A stretch of 64,000 nt of DNA, from positions 224,653,201 to 224,717,200 of the forward strand of contig VDFB02373365.1 in NCBI GenBank assembly GCA_007258455.2, given 5' to 3'. The notes under the pieces were generated by a model. That model worked only from the letters and a program-made list of their open reading frames with translations, was not told where the DNA came from and did not search any database. The position numbers and the translations under genes are program-made. This DNA comes from Sequoia sempervirens (Eukaryota; Streptophyta; Pinopsida; Cupressales; Cupressaceae). The first letter of the stretch is position 1, and the number at the start of each line of letters is the position of its first letter. Of this stretch, positions 21,161-30,640 are shown in pieces.

Positions 21161-23021
21161 CTATATGAGACATGTTTTTGATAAAGGAAAAAACAAGTTT
21201 TGAATGGACCTGGAACCATTTACAATAGGTTTTGAAAGATCTTGAAACCTTCAGGTTTTAAGGGGACCCAAAACCCACACCAAGAGGAACAAGCCTCCCG
21301 AAAGATAGGAACAAAAACAACTAGCAGAACCACAGGGAAACAACAAGTTGGCTAACATCCAACCAAAAGCTAGCAGGCAGCCCAAACAAGAACTAAGAAA
21401 CTACAAGAGTCTAACACTCATTGGTTTTGATGGGACCAACAACCCAATATAGATCTAGAACAAAGCTCCAACAAGAAAAGTTTCATAGCCCCAAAAACCA
21501 CACTTTCTGCCTCTATAGGAAGGGTAACCACAAGTGTGTAAGGCAACAAAAGTGGCCTTCAAAGACCATTTGTTCTCTCCACCTCTATAGGAGAGAAACC
21601 CAAGCTCAACCATATCGTGGTGACTGCAGCACCCCTTATCCTTGAGATAGAACTCCATAAAGATCAGCTCTCTTTTCAAGATCCCCACCTCAATAGAAGA
21701 TGAAGAAAAGAAAACAGCATGTAGGCCAGCCTCAGTTCCCTTGTAGCCACAAAACAGGGTATAATCAGCCCCTTAGCAGTTCTTCCAGGCGTACTCAAAA
21801 GCATCTCGCTCCACCTCTATAGGAGAGAGGTCACAACCAACCACATCCATCTCCCCCTCAATAGAAGATAGGACCACCTCCATAGGAAAGGCTAGAGTGA
21901 CCCAAAGATACACAATAGGAAACACAAAGAACAGCTGCGCCATGGATCCAAGAACCTCTCCCAGTTCTAGATTAGAAAACAATTCCGGGTGCAGGGAGAG
22001 AAGAAAAAAAGTAAGACAACCATATTTCAGGCATAGATAAGACAAAAATTCAAACTTAGAATGCATAGGCCTGACCATCATCAAAAGCAAAAACTCAATC
22101 TCATAATGCTTAGGAACAAGCAAACCCTAGGAGGAACAGGGGTTCCTGCACAGCAAAGTAGTAAAGAGAAGACCCAACAAGAGAGCACACCAAGCAACCC
22201 TAACATGTTGGCCAGACCCAAAGAGGGGCCAAAACTCCTCACAAACTACCAATGGAAAACACCACCAAACCACAAAGAGGGGCAAAGAATGAACCAAAAC
22301 AAACCGAAAAAGAAAGCCCCCAGAAAATAGGCATCAAACACACCACGGGCAGAAGTGAGGAACAACCAAGAAGAAGCAGGAAGAAGACCAAGCCGACATG
22401 AAGAGTCCCCAAGCCCTCTTGCTACATTGAGTAGGAGCAAAGATTGGCACGATCTTTAACCACACTTCTTCAAAGAAGACACCACAACGAACCCATCGAA
22501 TAGATGAAACCCACAAAGGATATAGGTAGGGCAACCTGCACCCAATCCCCACCAAGCACTGCATATAGGAAGGAGAGCCAACAATCCAAAGAAGATTTCT
22601 AGTAGGCACTCACGAAACACAGCCACAAGACAAACACCCACAGGCAACAGAGTCGGTAGCAACAAAAGGAGACTCCACCAAGGGAAGAGATGGATCCAAA
22701 ACATTCTCCGCACCCTGCGAAGCGTAAGCTCTAGCCACAGCGGACCGACACCAAACTGTAGCCTCGGACGAGGCAGAAGATCCAACCACCACACACCGTC
22801 TCCACCAAACCAAGAGGCCTGAGAGAGTCTCAAAGACCTCCCAAGACACAAACGATCGCGCCATAGGAGGAAGATAAACTAGCGCCAAACCGGAATCATT
22901 GGCATCATCATCAGAATCATCACCTCCTTCGTCTACAGATTTTGAATCCCCTCCCTCGCTCCTATTCCCGCCCAAAGCTCCCATCGTTAGTTTTCTGAAC
23001 GAGGGACTATATGAGACATGT
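21161..23021 (-). mobile_element. LINE-like insertion (about 1.83 kb) with 14-15-bp target duplication
   Basis: The target duplication CTATATGAGACATG(T) lies at 21161-21175 and 23007-23021. Copy 2 of the segmental duplication has the same sequence once, uninterrupted, near 52295-52310. The insert begins TTTTTGATAAAGGAAAA on the plus strand, so the minus-strand element ends in a short A-rich tail after CCTTTATC, a typical plant LINE 3' end. The insert is GC-richer than its surroundings. Near its 3' side the motif CCTCTATAGGAGAG and variants recur. No reverse transcriptase is visible, so it is truncated or non-autonomous. Confidence 0.75.
22334..22984 (-). pseudogene. Broken coding remnant in the 5' part of the LINE-like insert
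   Basis: Overlapping minus-strand ORFs 22984-22610, 22851-22456 and 22609-22334 occupy different frames. The first starts with ATG and has an acidic Gly/Asp/Ser-rich start (SVDEGGDDSDDDANDSG). The others are Trp/Leu/Cys-rich. This could be the start of a LINE ORF1 disrupted by frameshifts, or non-coding leader sequence. No zinc-knuckle or nuclease motif is visible. Confidence 0.25.
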
Positions 23022-23597
23022 TAGAAACTACTTGAAGTAATTTATTGAAATAAATGTAAAATACAATTAATTTCTCAAAGAGTAGGAAATTAAGGAATAG
23101 TTAGATAAATGATTTAGAATATTAAAAATGGATGATTGTCATTTTAGGCTACTTTTGTGAGTATGAAAGTGATTTGAGTAATTGCATATTTGACACAAGC
23201 TTGTAGATTTCAACTTTCGTACATGCAAATCTATTTTTTTCTTTTCAATTTATCTTGATGCTTGTGATTAATACATACTATCATACAACATTCCCATTAT
23301 TGTCATTTTTTAAACTAATATTTAATCATTAAAAAATTAAATATTTAAGTCGGGTATCCACTGTCTACCTAAACATCAGAATGCACATCAGCCATTATTA
23401 TTTTACTGTCTATTTAGACATGAGAATGCACATCATCCATTATTTAAGTAGGGTACCCATTATTATTTTACGGTCTATTTATAGAGTGATATGTACATGC
23501 TGATGTGTGAATAGACATCACCCATTTTTTAATCCTTAATCCCATTACTGCGTTTTACCATTTCTTCTGTGACAGTGTTAGCTTTCCAATAATAGGT

Positions 23598-23762
23598 GAC
23601 GTGCATGGCTGTGGCTGTAAGAACTTTTCATCCACCAACTAGGGAAGTCAAAAACGTGCCTTGAATAAGTTCTCCAATTAAAAAACATTTTCTCTCTCAA
23701 ATCCATGCAATTGTGTGTATAAATACATCCCCAGTTCATAGTTGTGAGACAAGATTTTGGAC
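23598..23762 (+). promoter_or_regulatory. Core promoter of the dioxygenase gene
   Basis: A TATA box (TATAAATA, 23718-23725) lies 38 bp before the ATG of the next gene, so the leader is probably short. Upstream, GACGTG (23598-23603) overlaps TGCATG (23602-23607): an ACGT core beside an RY-type motif, an arrangement known from ABA and seed-type plant promoters. The paralogue keeps a TATA-like TATATATA at 53984-53991 but has GCCGTG instead of GACGTG. The TATA assignment is reasonable; the upstream motif function is inference. Confidence 0.55.
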
Positions 23763-24928
23763 ATGGCTTCCATGGTAGAGCATTACGTTCAGAATTTCAG
23801 TGAAGTGCCTCAAGACTTCAGAGTTGAAGGCAAAGACAGGCCCATGTCTGAAGATGGGATCTTTGAGGAGCTGCCCTTAGTTGACATGAGTCACACGGAC
23901 CAACAAATGAAAGACGAAATTTCTGCTGCTTGCCGGGAATGGGGATTCTTTCAGGTGATAAGCATTATACGTAACAGTAATAATTATCTTTGATTCTGTT
24001 GTACTGATGAAATCCCAGGTAATAATACGTGTTTGTGATGACAGGTGGTGAATCATGGTATTCCTGTTGATCTGGTTGAGAGTGCAAGGAGGGTAGCAAG
24101 ACAGTTCTTTGAGCTGCCAGTAGAAGAAAAAATGAAATGGGCACGAGAAGAGGGTAAAACAGATCAGATTGCTGGTTATGGACGTACAGAGGGATTCAGA
24201 GGACAGCATACTGACTGGATGGATTCCCTCTATGCCTTCCTTGCTCCTCATTCCCTCAAAGCTCCTCATCTCTGGCCCTCAACACCCACAGAATATAGGT
24301 TATAGAAGAGCTTAGATTCATTCTTAATCTTCCTTTGGATTATTTCTTTACTTTTCTTATGTAAAAGTTTTTGGATCTGCGCTATTGTTTTTTCATTGCA
24401 GAGATACAATAGATGAGTTTGGAAAGGAGTGTAGCAAACTTGTGAAGCACTTGCTGGGGATAATATCTGAGGATTTGGGCATGCCCGTTGATGGTCTGGA
24501 GAAAGAATTTGCAGAGTACAATATTTTCTACAGAGCAAATTACTATCCTCCATGCCCAGAACCAGATAAAGTTCTGGGCACTCATGCACACACAGACCAT
24601 GGTGCAATTGCTATTCTTGTTCAAGATAATATCTGTGATGGCTTGCAAGTTCAGAAAAGAGATGGGCGTTGGATCTCAGTTGCTCCTGTACCCAACGCGC
24701 TTGTTATCAACCTTGGGGAATCTCTTCTGGTGGGTGTTTGATAATCTTTTTGGGTTCTTTATTATTGAATCTTTGATTTTAAGGGGGAACTCACAATATA
24801 ATTAACTTGTGGTTGTGCAGAAAGTTTGCAAAGGAAAGTACAAAGTCGCTCTGCACAGAGGAGTAGTCACAAACAAAACCACTGCAATGACTCTTGTGGT
24901 TCACCTTGATCCTCCGCTCAATCTCTAA
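23763..24928 (+). CDS. 2-oxoglutarate/Fe(II)-dependent dioxygenase (DOXC-type), four exons, 293 aa
   Basis: Exons are 23763-23954, 24045-24298, 24402-24729 and 24821-24928; all introns are GT-AG (90, 103 and 91 bp) and joining gives an open frame. The ATG at 23763 (GACATGGCT) was preferred to the in-frame upstream TTG. The N-terminal DIOX_N domain is seen as EWGFFQVVNHGIP across the exon 1/2 junction and FFELPVEEKMKWA. The catalytic domain has NYYPPCPEP (residues 195-203), the Fe(II) ligands H212 and D214 in HTDHG, and the distal H270 in LHRG. Members normally hydroxylate or desaturate small metabolites or hormones in the cytosol; the substrate cannot be told. Odd points: the RxS motif expected at 280-282 reads A-M-T, removing the Arg that binds 2-oxoglutarate, and the protein stops 11 residues later, whereas relatives are about 330-360 aa. 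Confidence 0.85.
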
Positions 24929-24984
24929 GATCTTGAGAAGAAAGATAAATAACTTGGACCAATATTAAAAAAGCCAAGATCTGG

Positions 24985-27672
24985 CAAAGTGGTTCTTTTT
25001 ATTTTATTTCTTGAAAACAATTTTATTATATTATGGATTTGACGCTCATTTAAAAGTATTTTTAAGATTTTAATATATTTGAATGGAATTATAATGTTTC
25101 AGCCAATAAATTTTAAATTTCTATTGCAGTGGTAGTATTAAAATTTGTAATATTTGTTTTTTTAATTTGTATTATTAATTATTATTTAATTATTTTAAAA
25201 TGATGTTTTATTATTTCTTAAGATTTATAGGTATATGTTCTCATTCATATCACTTTTTAGAATTTTTAGAATCAGCCTTAATATTTTATTCAAATCAATT
25301 AAAATATACATTTAATTTTTAAATTTCTATAATATAATGTGATATTATTAAATTTTATGATTTTTTTAATTTTATTTTTACAATTATTATTTTTAAATGG
25401 TGTTTTATTATTTCATGGTGTATAAGTATGTGCTTTGATAGACAATTGATTCATTCATATCAATATTAATATTTTATTCAAATCAATTAAATTAGTTATT
25501 GTTCTTGTTTAATGTTTTTTATTAGTTAGTTTTAGATATTCTATATAAATTCTTTAATTTTTATTTTGATTGTAATGTTCATTATTAATAAATTATTTGG
25601 TAGGTAATTTTTATGATTAATAGATTTTTATGTTGATAATTGATTACTATTAGGTTACGTGTTGATGTTTAATTTAAATGGTAATAAATTTAAATGGTAA
25701 TAATCTTTCCTTTTTGTTTGGTTGTGATTATGTTTATAATTTATGAAATTATTCGGTGATTTGTTTTGGTAATCATGACTTCATGTATGTTTTCATTTAG
25801 ATTCATTTTATTGATTAACTTGTGTGCTGATATGATACTATTTTGACATCATAGTGGTAGTTTTAGGGTGTTATGTTAATTGTTTTTTAATTTATAAATA
25901 TGAAGATTTGGGTATTATATTATAGTTTTTTATATGTTGGTATTGGATATTTAATTCTATAGATTTTAGTATGTGGTTATTTAGTTAACTTACATATAAC
26001 AAGTGTGGATCTTCCCAATGTCATTTAATTCATTTCAAAAATAAATTTTATTATAATTATGAATATAACTATATTAGTTGTGATTCAAGTATACATATTG
26101 ATGTAGGAGCATCCAGGGAGTAAGGAAATATTGCATCACCAAAAATATTGCTATTGCTATTTTGTTGTTTTCAATAAAGGTTAAGGTGCATGAAAAATAA
26201 ATATCTTAATTTGTAACATTGTAGTTTTTCCTTGTGGTGATTTGCAAATGCAACTTTTGAAGAAACTATGCTTCGATAAATATTTCAAAGCATCTCCAAA
26301 GGGAATCTACTTCTTGGGTGTCCATTTCCAAGTGGGGACCACTTTTCTTACATGTTTTTGCATCATCATTGCATATCTTGCATGCATTTACATGTTGGGC
26401 CACCAAATTTGCATGTTGGTGCATGTTCATATTTGGAGTTGTCAAGGCCACCAAAGATCAATGAAGATGCTAGAATTGACTAAAGCTGGTTGGTTGAGGG
26501 ATAGGTACCCATGTGAGGGAAATGTAAATAATTAAAAATATTCATTTTTATCTTGGATTCTCCTCAAAATTGGCATGGGAGTTTCTAGGTGGTATTGACA
26601 GGTTTTTTTGGTAAACGACAATGGTTTTATCACTCTCACACTTCTTTATATTGATGCCTTATTATTTGGAGAAGTAGGCTTTGGAGTTTTTGTAGGTTGA
26701 GATGGGGAGATACTGTTGGATTGAAGAGTAGATTCGAAGACACCATTGTTGCAAATTTCTATTTGCATTGAAGCCCATGTTTTTGGGAGCTAGTGAGCTT
26801 CACATTTTAGGAGATAGTAAGTGAGTGAAGTCCTTGTGAAGGGAGCTTGAGAGCTTCAAAAAAAGAAGGGTTGAAAGAGACCAATATGACGTTATTTTTT
26901 GCAAGTTTGAAGGTGTTTGGACAAAAGAAAACAGACTCGAAGGTTGTAATTTTATTGCGGTAGTTATTTCCATTAATGATTGCAGGTTGAAGGAGTTAGA
27001 ATCTTGTGAAATAATACAAATTGAAGGAGATAATTTGTGTATTGATATTTTCCATTGTAAATCAAATTTATATTAGTTATGTAATGGTTTTAATCAACCC
27101 TCATGGCTACAATAATAATACATTTTCAGAAATGATTTGTTATTATGTAATTTCAAGAGAATTTGTATAAGAGACAAAGACACTTATTGCAGAATTTTGT
27201 GTTGTTTCAAACAATTTACAAGTTCAATTTTTTAGATTGTTGGTAATTGTGGTTGAGTGTTGGATTCCCTCTTCAGCACATATGATGTTTATGAATATCT
27301 TATCACATTTTTAGATTACAATTCATATATATATAAAACCTTTATGAGACGTTGATAATTGGTAACTGGTTTAATGTTGATTTAAGTGAGTTACTAATAA
27401 AATGTGTGTTTTAAGTTTAGTAATGAATAGTGACTCTTATAATGTGTATTGAACACTATGGATTTAATGAAATGGTGGGTGGACATTTATTATGAGATTA
27501 AATCAAAAGTTAATTTGGATGGATGTTAAATAAGGAGTTGAAAATGACATTGGATATATGATATTATTTTATAGGAACCTCAAAATAATAGTATTGTTAA
27601 AATTAATACTATGATGGACTAAATTCGTGAATCAAGTACACAAAAAAATGCATAAATTAGTAAACAAAGATA
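24985..27672 (+). repeat. Tandem 3'-flank unit a
   Basis: From about 24985 (GTGGTTCTTTTTATTTTATTT) the sequence aligns with 27673 onward. Shared blocks include GAAATGGTGGGTGGA (27468 and about 30410) and, just before the unit end, AACAAAGATAA. The unit is AT-rich and non-coding, starting about 55 bp after the dioxygenase stop codon. A 1174-bp insertion (26104-27277) is present only in this unit. The short ORFs at 26242-26535 fall within that insertion and are not supported as genes. Confidence 0.65.
26093..27287. mobile_element. Unclassified 1.17-kb insertion with about 10-bp target duplication
   Basis: Unit b reads straight through (TCAAGTACATATGTGATGTTTA near 30140). In unit a the site is split, with ACATATTGATG at 26093-26103 and ACATATGATG at 27278-27287 flanking 1174 bp. 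A 9-10-bp duplication would suit a Mutator-like element, but the insert ends (TAGGAGCATCCAGGG and GATTCCCTCTTCAGC) are not inverted repeats. The interior has no recognised protein. Confidence 0.5.
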
Positions 27673-28791
27673 AGAAGTGGTTGCTTTTATTTTATTTGGT
27701 GCAAGAAATTTTATAATGTTATGTATTTGATTATTATGAAGTAATTGTTAGGTGCTCATTTAGAAGTATTTTTTAAGATTTTAATGGATTTGAATAGAAT
27801 TACAAAGTTTCATATTTATATGATATAACATGATATTAATAAACTTTGTGATATTTGATTTTTTATTTGTTTTTATAATTATTATTTATAAATGATATAG
27901 TTTTAAATATTATTTCTTGAGCTTTATAGGTATATGTTTGGATAGAAAAGTGATTCATATTATGTTATACATAATATTTGGCTTGATTAGAATCAATCTT
28001 AATATTTTACTCAAATTAATTAAATTAATTATTATTCATGATTAATGATTTTTGTGTGTGTTAGTTTTAGATATTGTATATAAATTCTTCTTTTTTTTTA
28101 ATTATTATTTTTATTATTGATAAACTATTTTGTAGGTTTTTTTATTAATAGACTTCTATGTTGATATTTTTTATTAGATTAAAGTCATGAAGGGCCCATA
28201 CCCTTAAAAAATAGTCATGAAGGCCAAGAAAGGGAGCTCATGAGACATGAGGCACCTGAAAAAGAAAAGAAAAGAAAAATAAATAGAGACCAACAAAAGA
28301 AGAGAAATAAAACACAAAAGAAGACCATCCAGGCAATAGATCAACTACTAGTCGCCCAATAGCTTGATGCCATTAATGGCTTTCCATTCATTCACCAGAA
28401 ATTATAGTTTTTCTTCAAAAGATAATGGTTTCTTTTGTGTGGGATGGCCCTCTTGGGTATTAGGCATAGTTGAATAATCAAATTATTTTTTTACCTTCTT
28501 TTTAGACTGAGAAACATCTTGAAATTCCTCCCCTCCCCACTTTCCATGACTATTGTGCAACTCCTATAGGAAACCCTAAATGGTGATCGTTGAATTTTTC
28601 ACCATTTCCTTGTTGTAGTCAATGATTTCTTGTAAACACTTCAAAGTATTTTCCTAGTTTCTACGCATAGTAGCCACCTCTTCCTGCAACTTTTCCCTCT
28701 CTTCCATAGTTCCAACCATAACTTTTAGCTCTTCAACTTTGGTTTCCAAATTGGCCCACTTGTCAAAAGACTTGGCAAGAGAAGACAAAAG

Positions 28792-29123
28792 TGTTGGCCC
28801 CATAGTTGTCGTTGCACAAAAAGATCGACCTATTAATGCCTGATACAACTGCTAGGTTAACGAATCCACGGGAGATGGTTAGTCCATGTCACAAATCCTG
28901 AGGGGAGCACTGACCATTAGTCAACAAACTCCCCCTCAGCATTACTCGAGGGGATTCGAACCTGACACCTTTAGCTCTGATACTAATTGTTGTCCCCACA
29001 ATTATCGTTGCACCAAAAGATCAACCTATTAATGCCTGATACAACTACTAGAGTTAATGGATCCACGAGAGGCGGTTAGTCCATGTCACGAATCCTGAGG
29101 GGAGTGCTAACCATCAACCAACA
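28792..29123 (-). mobile_element. Complete TRIM retrotransposon (332 bp) with 5-bp target duplication
   Basis: Two near-identical direct repeats, 28792-28926 (135 bp) and 28988-29123 (136 bp), begin TGTTG and end CAACA. They flank a 61-bp interior. The left end of the interior has ACTCCCCCTC (complement of a polypurine tract). The right end has GCTCTGATACTAA, complement of a primer-binding site close to the plant initiator-Met tRNA type (one difference from TGGTATCAGAGC). The element is therefore on the minus strand. The 5-bp duplication AAAAG is at 28787-28791 and 29124-29128. No protein is encoded, as expected of TRIMs. Confidence 0.9.
28952..28962 (-). promoter_or_regulatory. RNA polymerase III B-box-like motif inside the TRIM
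   Basis: The minus strand reads GGTTCGAATCC, an exact match to the usual B-box/T-arm consensus, within the 61-bp interior between polypurine tract and primer-binding site. No A box was recognised at a normal distance, so pol III transcription is only a possibility. Confidence 0.35.
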
Positions 29124-29559
29124 AAAAGTTCCCAATGACCCTCATCATCAACTTCACATTGCTAGGCATCCTTATGGTTGAGAACCTTCTCTTCCTGAAA
29201 ATAAAATTTATCTTTAGCCATGATTTATTGAGTGAACAATCGTTTCAAAATATTGTTCTAAACATTCATAACCTCATTAAGATCATTAATTTTTAGTTTA
29301 AGAGGGGTAGAATTGGTACAAATATCAACATCCAAATGAGGATCTACAGGGGCATTGTCTAGGTTAATACAAAGGGTAGGGGAATCTAGAGGGCTAGAAG
29401 GGTTGGTCAAAAGGGGAGACTTGGAGGCTTAAAAAAAGTCTTCTCAAATAGGAGAGCCATTAGGAGAACTTTTGTGTTGATAGTTGATTACTATTAAGTT
29501 ATGTTAATTTTTAATGTCTAATTAAGATGGTGATAATCTAATTTTTAATATTTAATTAA

Positions 29560-29720
29560 GATGGTGATAGTATGATGGTGAAATCATGGTGTTGTGGTTC
29601 TTTCCACCAAGGTTTAAACCCCTATTGGGTTTTATTAAACTGAGTATTCATATTGGGGATACAGTCCCGTATTTGTGGCCTCATTGGTTCATAGCTCTGA
29701 TAAAAAGTGTTTACCCCAAA
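29560..29720 (+). mobile_element. Possible decayed tRNA-derived SINE
   Basis: TAGTATGATGG (about 29568) resembles an A box, and GGTTTAAACCC (about 29610) a degenerate B box at a plausible spacing, preceded by GTTCTTTCCACCAA as in many plant SINEs. The 3' end and target duplication are not clear. Confidence 0.25.
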
Positions 29721-30640
29721 TTTTTGGTTATTAAGTGATTGTTTAAACTTCTGGTATGTTCTCATCTATTAGTTGATTTGGAGATTAAATATTTGACATG
29801 ATGTATATAATTCTATTTATTAAATTGTGTGCTTATATGACTATTTTTTGACATCATTGTGGTAGTTTTAGGGTGCAACATAAGTAATTTATGTTATTTA
29901 TTTTTAAAAATGTATAAGTGAATATTTGACCATTGTATTATAATTTTATTTTTTTATGTTGAAATTGGATTAGCTAGTTCAATAAATTTTAATACATATG
30001 TGGTTATTTAATTAACTTATAATATATAAAAAAATAATTCCTCGCCGATTAAAGTGTGGATATTCTCAATGACACTTATTTTATTTTAAAATAATTTTTA
30101 ATACAATTATGAATGTAACTAGTTTAGTTGTGATTCAAGTACATATGTGATGTTTATAAATATCTTATCATGTTTTTAGATTTATCTTGGTAGATAATTA
30201 ATCTATTTATTGATATGCAATAAATTATTGAAATAAAATGACTTAGATCTAATAAAATCACTGATATTGATTAAGTATTGATAATAAGTAATTGGTTTAA
30301 TAATGTTAAGATGTTGATTTAACTAAATTACTAATAATAGGAATGTTTTGAGTTTAATAATTGAACATAGAAACCTATAATGTGTATTGAATACTATGGA
30401 ATCAATGAAATGGTGGGTGGATTTTTATTTTGAGGTTAAATTGAAAGTCAATTTGGATATTGAATAAGGAGTTGATCGTGACATTGGATATGATGTAGAG
30501 TTAATGATCTTATAATATTATTTTTTAGTGACCTCAAAATAAATAATGTTATTATAGGTAATTTTATGATGGATTAAATTAGTTAATTAAGTACAAAAGA
30601 AATTACATAATTATTCAACAAAGATAATAAGTGCTTCTAG

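Larger units (their letters stand above)
20140..25867 (+). repeat. Segmental duplication, copy 1 (contains the intact-looking dioxygenase)
   Basis: From ATTTTGTATCTTA at 20140 onward the sequence aligns in order with 51278 onward, through a decayed transposon fragment, the promoter, all four exons and introns and the 3' flank, until copy 2 reaches the window edge at 64000 (matching about 25867). Differences are mainly insertions: a LINE-like element only in copy 1 (21176-23006), about 1 kb only in copy 2 (52540-53535), and 8.26 kb replacing 331 bp in copy 2. Both copies have the same orientation, starting about 31 kb apart. Confidence 0.85.
28159..29482 (-). mobile_element. Composite 1.3-kb insertion in unit b carrying a decayed gag-like fragment
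   Basis: TGTTGATA occurs at 28159-28166 and 29475-29482 around sequence missing from unit a, and the insert starts with a T-run on the plus strand, so a 5'-truncated LINE-type insertion is possible. Inside, on the minus strand, a coiled-coil-like fragment (ANLETKVEELKVMVGTMEER, about 28779-28650) is interrupted by stops. The TRIM at 28792-29123 is nested in it. Confidence 0.4.
27673..30640 (+). repeat. Tandem 3'-flank unit b
   Basis: Begins GTGGTTGCTTTTATTTTATTT and follows unit a through to ACAAAGATAATAAGTGCTT near 30630. It differs by a 1.3-kb insertion (28167-29474) and lacks the insertion of unit a. It carries no gene body: only the 3' flank of the dioxygenase locus was duplicated, or a gene copy between the units was lost. 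The same flank also follows the copy 2 gene (63122-64000). Confidence 0.65.

Noticed and set aside
23757..23993. Start at TTG 23757 and read-through of exon 1 into intron 1
   Set aside because: The ATG at 23763 is in good context, and the GT at 23955 joined to 24045 restores the family motif FFQVVNHG.
23877..24648. Minus-strand ORFs over the dioxygenase exons (23877-24269, 24266-24607, 24382-24648)
   Set aside because: They overlap exons and introns of a gene with consensus splice sites and family motifs on the plus strand; the antisense products have no recognisable domain.
26242..26535. 97-codon plus-strand ORF and its antisense
   Set aside because: Lies in an unclassified insertion, starts on TTG in the long version, and shows no domain or conserved composition.
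28952..28962. A tRNA gene
   Set aside because: Only the T-arm-like B-box is present; no acceptor stem, anticodon arm or A box could be folded around it.
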